Below are positions 41,612-49,702 of a stretch of 64,000 nt of DNA, piece after piece; positions within the stretch are counted from its first letter, which is position 1, and each line of letters begins with the position of its first letter. The notes under the pieces are model-generated. The model saw only the letters and a program-made list of their open reading frames with translations, was not told where the DNA came from and searched no databases. The position numbers and the translations under genes are program-made. This DNA is from Chryseobacterium foetidum (GTDB taxonomy: Bacteria > Bacteroidota > Bacteroidia > Flavobacteriales > Weeksellaceae): the NCBI RefSeq assembly GCF_025457425.1, contig NZ_JAMXIA010000001.1, positions 2,852,001 to 2,916,000 on the forward strand, given 5' to 3'.

Positions 41612-42160
41612 ATGTCAAAGAAAATTGCCATTCTGGCGACACACGGTTTCGAGGAAAGTGAATTGAGTTCCCCTAAAGAACATATTGAACAGCAGGGCTG
41701 GACAGCACACATCATCAGTCCGGAAAGCGGAAGCATCAAGGCATGGGCAGAAAAAGACTGGGGTAAGGAATATCCGGTAGATAAAACTCTGGATGAGGTT
41801 TCAGCGTCTGATTATGATGCGCTGGTATTGCCTGGCGGAGTAATCAATCCGGATAAAATTAGGGTGAATGATTCTGCATTGAGCTTTGTGAAAGATTTCT
41901 TTCAGCAGCACAAACCAGTAGCAGCCATCTGTCACGGTCCGCAGATCTTGATCAACGCAGGGGTAGTGGAAGGCAGAAAACTGACGTCTGTGAAAAACAT
42001 CAGTCAGGATCTTAAAAACGCCGGAGCCCAGTGGGAAGACAGCGAGGTGGTTGTAGATCAAGGGTTGGTGACCAGCCGTACTCCGGAAGATCTGCCGGCC
42101 TTCAACGCAAAACTGGTAGAGGAAGTAAAAGAAGGAAAACACAGCGGACAAACCGTCTAA
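41612..42160 (+). CDS. DJ-1/PfpI-family protein (YhbO/YraA-like)
   Basis: A 182-aa class I glutamine-amidotransferase-like protein with nucleophile C107 in AAICHGPQIL followed by H108, and an acidic partner in HGFEESEL (E14/E15). Relatives act as deglycases, chaperones or proteases; the exact activity is unsettled. It lies 145 bp after the distal end of the CRISPR array and has its own terminator. Confidence 0.92.
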   Translation: MSKKIAILATHGFEESELSSPKEHIEQQGWTAHIISPESGSIKAWAEKDWGKEYPVDKTLDEVSASDYDALVLPGGVINPDKIRVNDSALSFVKDFFQQHKPVAAICHGPQILINAGVVEGRKLTSVKNISQDLKNAGAQWEDSEVVVDQGLVTSRTPEDLPAFNAKLVEEVKEGKHSGQTV

Positions 42161-42178
42161 AATCCCTTCATCTAAAGA

Positions 42179-42215
42179 AAAATCAGCATTCGTCATCCGG
42201 ATGCTGATTTTTTTT
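42179..42215 (+). terminator. Terminator after the DJ-1/PfpI gene
   Basis: AAATCAGCAT (42180-42189) pairs with ATGCTGATTT (42201-42210), followed by a T run. Confidence 0.85.
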
Positions 42216-42224
42216 GGTTCAAAG

Positions 42225-42740
42225 TCTCAATTCAAGATTTAAGATTCAAGATTCAAGCTTCAAAATTTAAATAGTACAACTTTTTAAGTATTTTTCCACG
42301 CTTTAGGGGTGCATGAAGAAAAATGCATTCAGGATTTAAGATTCAAAATTTAGATAGCACAACTTTCGGAGCATTTTTCTGCCAATGTCATCTTGAGCCT
42401 GTATAAGGAAGAGTGAGCGTAATAAGAAACGTTCAAAAATTCAAGATTTAAGATTCAAATAGTGCAACTTCCGGAGCATTTTTCCACCATTTAGGGCTGG
42501 GGGAAGAAAAATGCGCTTAAGATTCAAATATTACAACTTTTCAAGCATTTTCCCACGCTTTAGAGGTTCAGGAAGAAAAATGCATTCAGGATTTAAGATT
42601 TAAAGTTCAAGATTTAAGATTCAAAATTTAGATAGCAACAACTTTCGAATCATTTTCCCACCTATGTCATCCTGAGCCTGTCGAAGGAAGGGCTGGGGAA
42701 AAAATGCGTTCAAGATTCAGGATGAAAAAAAATAAGATTT
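42225..42740. repeat. Degenerate ~90-bp tandem units built from short words
   Basis: No gene is visible. About five imperfect units share the order 'AGTACAACTTTT..GCATTTTTCCACGCTTTAGGG', then GAAGAAAAATGC, then ATTCAAGATTTAAG words. Their starts are near 42,262, 42,350, 42,458, 42,528 and 42,632. GTCATCTTGAGCCTG and GTCATCCTGAGCCTGTCGAAG words are interspersed at 42,388 and 42,666. Confidence 0.6.
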
Positions 42741-42754
42741 GGACAGTACAAATC

Positions 42755-43264
42755 CTACCTTCCGCAGGGTATCTGCAGAACATTGGCATTCAGAGGTTGT
42801 TCCACTTTTCTTTCCAGCTTTTCAGAGAAGGTTGTGATATAAATTTCCATAGAGCCGGTTCCGACTTTCAGGGCTAAAATATGCCCGCCATACGCGTCAA
42901 ATTTATCGTCGGTTGCAACGCCATGAACGTGAATGGACGGCCCTTTTTCATTCCACGCAATCGAACCTGTAATGCTTCCCATTTCTACTTTGCTAAAAGT
43001 TTTAGGATTAAACTTCTTAGCTTTAAAATCATAAAACCCAAAGGTAACATCAGACGCAAACCCAATACCCGTAAAGTTGGCAGACGGAATATTTTCTTTT
43101 CTTGCAAGATCTTCAATACCCGCCAATACATCATCACCCTCCCGGAAAACCATCAGAAATCCTGTTGGAGTTTCAGTGTATCTGCACATTTCTTTATTTT
43201 GAGCCGTTATATTGCTGAAAAAAAGAAGAAGGATGAGTGCGCAAATCGTTTTAATGAAATTCAT
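42755..43264 (-). CDS. Secreted PPC-domain (DUF296) protein
   Basis: A 169-aa protein with a signal peptide (MNFIKTICALILLLFFSNIT, then AQ). The PPC/DUF296 domain is marked by YTETPTGFLMVFREGDDVLA, SANFTGIGFASDVTFGF and SIAWNEKGPSIHVHGVATDD, the last with the His cluster that binds metal in structures. Cytoplasmic relatives carry AT-hooks, but this one is exported and has none, so DNA binding is unlikely. The role is unknown. Confidence 0.88.
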   Translation of the reverse strand: MNFIKTICALILLLFFSNITAQNKEMCRYTETPTGFLMVFREGDDVLAGIEDLARKENIPSANFTGIGFASDVTFGFYDFKAKKFNPKTFSKVEMGSITGSIAWNEKGPSIHVHGVATDDKFDAYGGHILALKVGTGSMEIYITTFSEKLERKVEQPLNANVLQIPCGR

Positions 43265-43378
43265 AAAGTTTAATTTTTATTTTACAGTGAATGAAACATC
43301 TGCACCAAACTCATTAAAAGAGATAATCCCCAAACCCCATAAACTCTAAAACTCTACCACACTCCAACTCTAATACAC

Positions 43379-43935
43379 TCAAACACTCAATTTCTCAAAC
43401 ATCATCTCCCTTTTAAAAATTTTAGTCAAATGTTCTTTGTAAATCTTCATATCCCTTTCAACGTCTGCATTTTTTTCTACATCATGAAAGTGGAAACTCT
43501 CCATTTTTTCTAACGACACAAAAGCATTCATTCTGTGAAAACCAAATAATGCTCCATCATCAACACTGGTTTCGCTAAAGAATTCTCCAGGCAGCGTAAA
43601 GGCAGTTTCGGGTGCATTCCAGCTGGTGGTCAGCATATATTTTCGTCCACCCAGCATTCCTCCGGTGCCGTAGTTGATCTTTGGATTTTCGGAGGATCTG
43701 CCGTCGCTCATATAAATTCCTTTGGCATGACCGGCCGTGAAAACTTCATCAATATACCTTTTAAAACCATTCGGCAACTGAAACCACCAGATCGGTGTGT
43801 GATAAATAATATAGTCTGCCCAGACAAATTTTTCAACTTCCTCGCCTGCATTGTACGCACTGCTGGTGTTGGTGATTTTAACTTCAATATTTCCAAATGA
43901 GTGAAGGGCTCGGGAAATAGGAGATGGGAAATTGG
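43379..43935 (-). pseudogene. 5'-truncated NAD(P)H:quinone oxidoreductase (MdaB-like)
   Basis: The minus strand reads, in one open frame, SRALHSFGNIEVKITNTSSA, AGEEVEKFVWADYIIYHTPI, WWFQLPNGFKRYIDEVFTAG and onward to EMMFEKLSV, all typical of the MdaB flavodoxin-fold family. The FMN-binding N-terminus, about 25-30 residues, is missing. The recognisable sequence stops exactly where a GGAGATGGAAGATGG-type repeat begins (43,920). A start at the internal Met (43,777) would give only 132 aa without the FMN loop. The loss of a start and of the cofactor site argues for a dead gene. Confidence 0.75.
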
Positions 43936-44215
43936 AGATGGAAGAGGGAAGATGGAAGAATGGTGGTGCAAGATTGCAGGTTGGAGGTGCAAGATTGCGG
44001 GTTGGAGATGGAAGATGGCAGGTTGGAGATGGAAGATGGAAGAATGGAGGTGCAAGATTGCAGGTTGGAGATGGAAGATGGCAGGTTGAAGGTGAAAGAT
44101 GAAAGAATGGAGGTGCAGGATTGCAGGTTGGAGATGGAAGATGGAAGATGGAAGATGGAAGATGGAAGATGGAAGATGGATGATGGAAGATGGAAGATGG
44201 ATGATGGGAGAGGAA
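43920..44215. repeat. GGAGATGGAAGATGG-type repeat block
   Basis: Roughly 295 bp made of variants of the 7-mer GGAAGAT/GGAGATG and of the longer word GGTGCAAGATTGCAGGTT, which recurs about six times. It ends in seven or more copies of GGAAGAT. It sits exactly at the broken 5' end of the mdaB-like remnant. The complementary CCCATCT words occur before the rRNA operon. Frames through it are open but not genes. Confidence 0.9.
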
Positions 44216-44230
44216 TGAAGGTTTTTATTT

Positions 44231-44317
44231 GGGCAGCTGTTTCCGCCCTCCGTTCCCGCTTTTTTGCTCGTCGTACCTCCTCACAAAAAGAGCTCCACTC
44301 AGGTCGGGCTGCGGGGA
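44231..44317 (-). ncRNA. Candidate structured element, copy C
   Basis: On the minus strand: GCAGCCCGACCTGAGTGGAG, CTCTTTTTG, a variable loop, CAAAAAAGCGGGAACGGA, GGGCGG and AACAGCTGCCC. The block order is that of copies A and B, but the sequence is more diverged. It abuts the GGAAGAT-type repeat block and lies between two broken genes. Confidence 0.45.
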
Positions 44318-44368
44318 AGAGTGAAGATGAGTAATGGGTGATGGTTTATGATTGATGATTAATGATGT

Positions 44369-44608
44369 TTGGTGTCAGTCATCCGCTGTCTGAAAGGTGG
44401 AAACGGTCTTGAAGTGATTCCTGATTTTCTCTGTAAAAACAAGATAGGATCCGGTGAAGTAAAACTCATTTGGAAAGGAAAGGAGAAGCTGGAAAACACC
44501 CTCTATTTCGGATGCCGAAAAAGCTCAATGTACCAAAACGAAATCGATCACATCAAAGGTCTCTTCAGAAGAATGATGTCTAAAACTGATGAAGTTATTG
44601 TTAAATAA
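44369..44608 (+). pseudogene. C-terminal remnant of a LysR-family regulator
   Basis: About 75 residues resemble the end of the LysR effector-binding domain: GGNGLEVIPDFLCKNKIGSG followed by EVKLIWKGKEKLENTLYFGC and a final helix NEIDHIKGLFRRMM. The DNA-binding domain and most of the effector domain are missing. It points away from the mdaB-like remnant, and both lack the ends that face each other. A LysR gene beside a quinone reductase is a common regulator/target pair. Confidence 0.62.
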
Positions 44609-44779
44609 AATATTATCCTGAATGAAAGCACACCTGGATTTAAAATTAAAGAAAGAACAGAAGCCCAATTACTAATAGGACAAATGAAATTTATAGCAGT
44701 AAAAGTTGGTGTTCCAAACTTGCTCATTATGAATTTGTTAAATATGGAAACAAATTTTTAGTTATTCATAAATTATCAC

Positions 44780-44787
44780 TACTTTTG
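44780..44787 (+). promoter_or_regulatory. -7 box for typA
   Basis: TACTTTTG, identical to rRNA P1 and P3, lies 18 bp before the typA ATG. A T-rich -33 (TTTTTA, 44755-44760) lies 19 nt upstream. Confidence 0.6.
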
Positions 44788-44805
44788 CATCCGTAAAAAT
44801 CATTC

Positions 44806-46614
44806 ATGCAAAACATTAGAAATATTGCGATTATCGCACACGTTGACCACGGTAAAACTACTTTGGTTGATAAGATTATTCATGCTACAAACATTTTCAG
44901 AGAAAATCAGGAAAGTGGAGAATTAATAATGGATAACAACGATCTTGAAAGAGAAAGAGGAATTACCATTTTATCAAAAAATATTTCTGTTACTTATAAA
45001 GACACAAAAATCAACGTAATCGATACGCCTGGTCACGCCGATTTCGGTGGTGAGGTAGAGAGAGTATTGAAAATGGCAGACGGTGTAATCCTTTTGGTGG
45101 ATGCATTCGAAGGGCCTATGCCTCAGACAAGATTCGTATTGCAGAAAGCTTTGGAATTAGGTCTTAGACCATTGGTTGTTATCAATAAAGTAGACAAACC
45201 AAACTGTCGTCCTGAGGAGGTTCACGATCAGGTATTTGATTTGTTCTTCAACCTTGAAGCTACTGAAGAGCAGTTGGATTTCCCTACATTCTACGGTTCA
45301 TCAAAACAGGGATGGTTCAACACTTCACTGGAACAGACAGACAACATTTTCCCGTTACTGGATGGGATTTTACAATATGTACCTGAGCCTAAAGTAGAGG
45401 AAGGTAACCTTCAAATGCAGATTGTTTCTCTTGATTTCTCTTCTTTCCTGGGAAGAATTGCGATCGGAAAAGTAATCAGAGGTGAGATCAAAGAATCTAT
45501 GTGGATCGGTCTTGCTCAGGCAGACGGAAAAGTAGTGAAGGGTAAAGTAAAGGAACTTTACGTTTTCGAAGGTCTTGGAAAGAAAAAAGTAACTGAAGTA
45601 AAAGCCGGAGATATCTGTGCTGTTGTAGGTTTCGACGCTTTCCAGATTGGTGATTCATTCGTAGATATCGAAAATCCTGAACCATTGCCAAGAACGGCTA
45701 TCGATGAGCCTACCCTGAACATGACGTTCTCTATCAATAATTCACCTTTCTTCGGTAAAGACGGTAAATATGTTACTTCAAACCACCTGAAAGAAAGATT
45801 AACAAAAGAATTAGAGAAAAACCTTGCATTGAGAGTTCAGCAGACTGATGATGCCAACACTTTCCTTGTATTCGGTAGAGGTATTCTTCACTTGTCAGTT
45901 TTAATTGAAACAATGAGGAGAGAGGGTTACGAAATGACAATCGGGCAGCCACAGGTTATCTTAAGAGAAGATGAGAACGGACAAAAACTGGAGCCTTATG
46001 AGTCTTTGGTAGTTGATGTTCCGGAGGAATTTGCTTCAAGAGTAATCGATTTGGCAACTCAGAGAAAAGGTGACCTTCACATTATGGAAACCAAAGGTGA
46101 AATGCAGCATATGGAATTCGAAATTCCTTCAAGAGGTCTGATCGGACTGCGTTCTCAGATGTTAACTGCTACTGCTGGTGAAGCTATTATGGCGCACCGT
46201 TTCACAGAATACAAGCCTTTCAAAGGTGCGATTCCTGGAAGAAGCAATGGTGTATTGATTTCTAAAACTCAGGGTCCTGCAACTGAATATTCTATCGCTA
46301 AGCTTCAGGACAGAGGTAAGTTCTATGTTGATCCGGGCGAGGAAATCTACGCTGGTATGGTCATCGGTGAGCAAAACAAACCGGGAGATTTGGTGGTAAA
46401 CATCGTTGAAGCAAAGCAGCTGAACAACATGAGAGCTTCAGGTAAAGATAAAGATACAGGTGTTGCACCAAAAATCTTATTCTCTCTTGAAGAATGTATG
46501 GAATATATTCAGGCTGACGAAGCAATCGAGGTGACTCCAAACTTTATCAGAATGAGAAAGAAAGTACTTTCTGAAGAAGAAAGAAAAAGAATGGAAAGAG
46601 GAGCGAAAGCATAA
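44806..46614 (+). CDS. typA: Translational GTPase TypA/BipA
   Basis: Ribosome-associated GTPase, 602 aa. G1 is AHVDHGKTT (residues ~10-18), switch I has RERGITILSKN, G3 is DTPGHADFGGEVER and G4 is NKVDK. The EF-G-like domains follow, and the C-terminal TypA-specific part has ARGLIGLR-like PSRGLIGLRSQMLTATAGEA and NNMRASGKDKD. The length is normal. It is monocistronic with its own promoter box and a terminator at 46,637. Confidence 0.97.
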   Translation: MQNIRNIAIIAHVDHGKTTLVDKIIHATNIFRENQESGELIMDNNDLERERGITILSKNISVTYKDTKINVIDTPGHADFGGEVERVLKMADGVILLVDAFEGPMPQTRFVLQKALELGLRPLVVINKVDKPNCRPEEVHDQVFDLFFNLEATEEQLDFPTFYGSSKQGWFNTSLEQTDNIFPLLDGILQYVPEPKVEEGNLQMQIVSLDFSSFLGRIAIGKVIRGEIKESMWIGLAQADGKVVKGKVKELYVFEGLGKKKVTEVKAGDICAVVGFDAFQIGDSFVDIENPEPLPRTAIDEPTLNMTFSINNSPFFGKDGKYVTSNHLKERLTKELEKNLALRVQQTDDANTFLVFGRGILHLSVLIETMRREGYEMTIGQPQVILREDENGQKLEPYESLVVDVPEEFASRVIDLATQRKGDLHIMETKGEMQHMEFEIPSRGLIGLRSQMLTATAGEAIMAHRFTEYKPFKGAIPGRSNGVLISKTQGPATEYSIAKLQDRGKFYVDPGEEIYAGMVIGEQNKPGDLVVNIVEAKQLNNMRASGKDKDTGVAPKILFSLEECMEYIQADEAIEVTPNFIRMRKKVLSEEERKRMERGAKA

Positions 46615-46636
46615 TCTGAAATTCATAAATATACCT

Positions 46637-46664
46637 AAAGCCTTGATTATTCGGGGCTTTTTTC
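46637..46664 (+). terminator. Terminator after typA
   Basis: AAAGCC (46637-46642) and GGCTTT (46655-46660) form a hairpin followed by T residues. Confidence 0.75.
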
Positions 46665-46774
46665 ATTTTTAGACCATTTGTTGTGATAAATGTATTAAAA
46701 GTATGGCAGAGCAAAATAAATATGACAGAATCTTCGATTTGTAACTTATCTGGTATTTATGGATCATTTAAAAT

Positions 46775-46975
46775 GACCTAGGAAGCGGAGGCGTTAAGAA
46801 ATTTAGAAGAAATTCCGTTTAGAAATTTCCACTGTTTGAGTGGCGGCTATAATCATCTTAAAATGATGCTTCGTCATTTCCGCACGAGTTTGGAAATTTT
46901 AGGAATTACTTTTAAATTTTAGCTGACGATTTCAAGTCTTGAATTTTTGGTTCTTTTGTTTCAAGACAAAAAAAC
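46775..46975 (+). repeat. Dispersed ~200-bp intergenic element, copy 1
   Basis: It starts GGAAGCGGAGGCGTTAAGAA, contains GAGTGGCGGC and TTCCGCACGAGTTTGG, and ends TTTTTGGTTCTTTTG with a small hairpin (TTTTGT...ACAAAA). An inverted, diverged copy lies at 58,320-58,532. In frame with the next gene it encodes MNFWFFCFK, a false N-terminal extension. Confidence 0.75.
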
Positions 46976-47013
46976 TGAGGACTTCGCGGCTAAATTTTTG
47001 TACTGAATATGAA

Positions 47014-48129
47014 ATGTTCAGATCAAAATCAATAATTTTAATATTAATCACCCTTTCATTCATCATCTCTTGTGATGGATTAAAAATTCCTAAAAATGTT
47101 TTCGAAACCTCTGAACGTGTAAAATACGAGCGCAGCTTTTCAGGAGCCGACAGCCTGTTGACTCAGTGGAAAGCAGGTTTCTCATCAGCTTCTGCCAGTC
47201 AGCTTAAAATTAAAGATGGAACGTCACTGCTGATGAATTCAGATCAGTTAAAATCCGATGCTGTAGGTTATTTAATAGATTTAAAAAAAGGAGATTTGCT
47301 CGTTGTCGAAACTGAATCAACCCTTCCAGATAAAAAGATCTTTGTCGATTTACTGGATCCAACTTCAGGGTCAGAAATGATGAAATCACAAATCATTGAA
47401 GATAATCTATTCTCAAAACCAGTTGAGACTGACGGTTTACATAAAATTATTGTACAGCCCGAAATTGGCTACGGAAGTCAGCTTAAAATAAAAATCTACA
47501 CTCAGCCCTCGCTCAAATTTCCCGTAGCAGGAAAAGGTAACAAAAATGTGCAGAGCTTTTGGGGAGCCAGCCGCGACGGAGGCGGAAGAAGCCACGAAGG
47601 AGTTGATATTTTCGCATCAAAGGGAACACCGGTGGTTGCAGTTGCTGATGGCTATATCACCCGAACCGGAAATCAGGGATTGGGAGGAAAGCAGGTTTGG
47701 CTGAGAGATGATGAGGTAGGCAATTCCCATTATTACGCCCATCTCGACAGCATTCTTACTGAAGATGGTAGAAAGGTGAAAACCGGAGATACATTAGGAT
47801 GGGTGGGAAACACCGGTAATGCCGCCGGAGGAGCGACTCATCTTCATTTTGGAATTTATTCCACGGGAGGCGCTGTCGATCCTTATCCGTTTATCCGTGA
47901 ACGTTCAGTTCCAAAATTTGTTACTGAGAATAATTCAGAAAAGTTTTCAGGAAAATATCTGAAAGCAGGAAGCAGTCTGAGGTCAGGTGCCGGTTCGGAC
48001 TATGAGATTTTTTCAACAGTTAAACCAAGAACACAGATAACCGTTATTGCATCACACGGAATTTGGCTTCACATTAAAACCTTGGACGGAAGAGAAGGTT
48101 TCGTAAAAAGCAACCAAATCGAGAAATAG
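47014..48129 (+). CDS. M23 (LytM) peptidase lipoprotein with C-terminal SH3 domain
   Basis: A 371-aa murein endopeptidase-type protein. A lipoprotein signal (SIILILITLSFIISC) is followed by a ~150-residue N-terminal region. The LytM domain carries its metal motifs SHEGVDIF (HxxxD), YYAHLDS and THLHFGIY (HxH). The C-terminal bacterial SH3 domain has GSSLRSGAGSDYEIFSTVKP. An in-frame ATG 75 bp upstream lies in a dispersed repeat, so the start at 47,014, which gives the proper signal peptide, is chosen. All catalytic residues are present. Confidence 0.92.
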   Translation: MFRSKSIILILITLSFIISCDGLKIPKNVFETSERVKYERSFSGADSLLTQWKAGFSSASASQLKIKDGTSLLMNSDQLKSDAVGYLIDLKKGDLLVVETESTLPDKKIFVDLLDPTSGSEMMKSQIIEDNLFSKPVETDGLHKIIVQPEIGYGSQLKIKIYTQPSLKFPVAGKGNKNVQSFWGASRDGGGRSHEGVDIFASKGTPVVAVADGYITRTGNQGLGGKQVWLRDDEVGNSHYYAHLDSILTEDGRKVKTGDTLGWVGNTGNAAGGATHLHFGIYSTGGAVDPYPFIRERSVPKFVTENNSEKFSGKYLKAGSSLRSGAGSDYEIFSTVKPRTQITVIASHGIWLHIKTLDGREGFVKSNQIEK

Positions 48130-48230
48130 CTGCAGTAAATTTTAAACCTTTTTTATAAGTAATAGCATTTTAATGCTCATTTTTGGTATTTCCAACACCA
48201 CATTTTATTCTGACACTTAAAAATAATTCC

Positions 48231-48238
48231 TATTTTTG
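48231..48238 (+). promoter_or_regulatory. -7 box before the DUF6624-like gene
   Basis: TATTTTTG matches TAnnTTTG, 61 bp before the start. The -33 is weak (TTCTG about 18 nt upstream). Confidence 0.45.
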
Positions 48239-48299
48239 GGAACAATTAATTTTTAACCAAAAATGGGCAGCCTGTTTTGGGATATGACATAAAATAGAA

Positions 48300-48890
48300 A
48301 TGAAAATAAAAAAAATACTATTCAGCATATTTGCCGCTCTTGTTGTAATGATTTCAATATTCCTTTATATGAATAGGGATAAATTTGTCTATGTAGGTTC
48401 AGTAGATATTATTGAAGTCGATTGCAGCAAAAAACGTCAAATCCTGAGCGAAGTTTTCGAAAGTGACCAAAGGATTAGAAAAGCAAATGAACCCATCAAA
48501 TACGCTAAAGAAGATCACAGGAATCAGGAATTAGTGATCAGCATTATTGAAAAGTGCGGTATGCCAACATTAAAAGAGGTGAGTCAAAAACAAATGGATG
48601 CAATCTGGTTGGGACTGCAACACAGTACTGAAGAAATCAGAAAAAAGTATTTTCCACAAATAGAGAAAGCGGTTAAAAATGGAGACTTATCTAAAGGACA
48701 GTATGCATTGATGAAAGACAGGATTTTAATGGACGAAGGAAAACCCCAAATTTATGGTTCACAAATAAAAAATGGTAAACTGTACACATTAGAAAATCCT
48801 GCAACGGTGAACGAAAGAAGAAAAGAAATGGGAATGGAACCAATAGAAGATTATTTAAAGTATTTCAATATTCAGTTCAATCCGAATTAA
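48300..48890 (+). CDS. DUF6624-like protein with N-terminal anchor
   Basis: A 196-aa protein with one N-terminal hydrophobic segment (LFSIFAALVVMISIFLYM). The soluble part has the pattern of DUF6624: an IWLGLQHSTEEIRKKYFPQI helix, LMKDRILMDEGKPQIYGSQI and a C-terminal NERRKEMGMEPIEDY. No catalytic motif can be named. It is monocistronic, with its own promoter box. Confidence 0.7.
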   Translation: MKIKKILFSIFAALVVMISIFLYMNRDKFVYVGSVDIIEVDCSKKRQILSEVFESDQRIRKANEPIKYAKEDHRNQELVISIIEKCGMPTLKEVSQKQMDAIWLGLQHSTEEIRKKYFPQIEKAVKNGDLSKGQYALMKDRILMDEGKPQIYGSQIKNGKLYTLENPATVNERRKEMGMEPIEDYLKYFNIQFNPN

Positions 48891-49018
48891 AAACAACTGT
48901 TTTTTTTAATCATTTTTCCTTTCAATTGATGCTAACTGGCGTGTTCAAGTTTATAAATTTGCTAACTTACTATAGTTTTATCTAGATCAATTTAATTTGT
49001 GGTTCGTTTTAATTATTC

Positions 49019-49441
49019 ATGCAAATCGGAAATCCGGATGGCTTAACGAAAGTTCATGCCATCAACACGGAAGCAACCTTGAAAATTATGCGAATCAGTT
49101 TCCTGCTTTCTTTTGCCGGTGCAGCAACTTATGAACCTTTAGGAGCGTTTATGCTTGAGATTTTTCCGACAAAAATCCGTTATACCAGTATGGGATTTGC
49201 ACAGAATATGGGAAATGGTTTCATCGGTGGTGCAACAACCTTTGTCACTGAATTTATCAAAACTTCCTTTGCGGTGAGCGTATTTATGGCACTGTTTATC
49301 GGGCTCGTTTATCCAATATTTCTGGTGGTTCTGGCGATTTATCGTGAATGTTTTGTTCATTCCTGAAAAGTATAAGACGGATCTGACTGAAGAAGAAAAT
49401 GTAGATACTGCAAATGCTGCTAAGGCAAACCAAAGTCTTTA
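49019..49441 (+). pseudogene. C-terminal remnant of an MFS permease (MHS-type)
   Basis: About 115 residues of the last membrane segments of a proline/metabolite-proton symporter-like MFS protein are visible: GAATYEPLGAFMLEIFPTKI, RYTSMGFAQNMGNGFIGG and FIGLVYPIFLVVLAIY. A frame break near 49,345 then leads to FIPEKYKTDLTEEENVDTAN and a stop at 49,441. About 400 N-terminal residues are missing, and nothing upstream (48,891-49,018) supplies them. Confidence 0.8.
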
Positions 49442-49476
49442 AAAGATTTAAATTTTCATTTAATCCTATTTAACTG

Positions 49477-49505
49477 AAGTGCAGCGTTTGTCTGCACTTT
49501 TTTTG
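49477..49505 (+). terminator. Terminator after the MFS remnant
   Basis: AAGTGCAG (49477-49484) pairs with CTGCACTT (49492-49499), followed by T residues. The original gene's terminator has survived the decay of the gene. Confidence 0.8.
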
Positions 49506-49702
49506 TTGAGAAACGAAATTTTCACATTCAGATTCCTTAAAATTATCTTTATATCATTAGTTTTGTGTTTTATCAATTCAGAAATTCTTCAGAAGAATCA
49601 ATTATGAAATCGCCATGATTTGCAAATACAAACGATGACAGCGATTCCATAATTTGTCCCGACCATTCGGGATGACTGGTAAAAAAGAATAAGTAAATAC
49701 AT

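Noticed and set aside
43901..44334. Frames rich in MEDGRWKMEDGR or CKIAGWRWKMAGW repeats
   Set aside because: Open only because the 7-mer repeat tract lacks stops; no start signal and no homology.
46939..47013. N-terminal extension MNFWFFCFK of the M23 peptidase
   Set aside because: Encoded by a dispersed repeat also found at 58.3 kb; the downstream ATG gives a normal lipoprotein signal.
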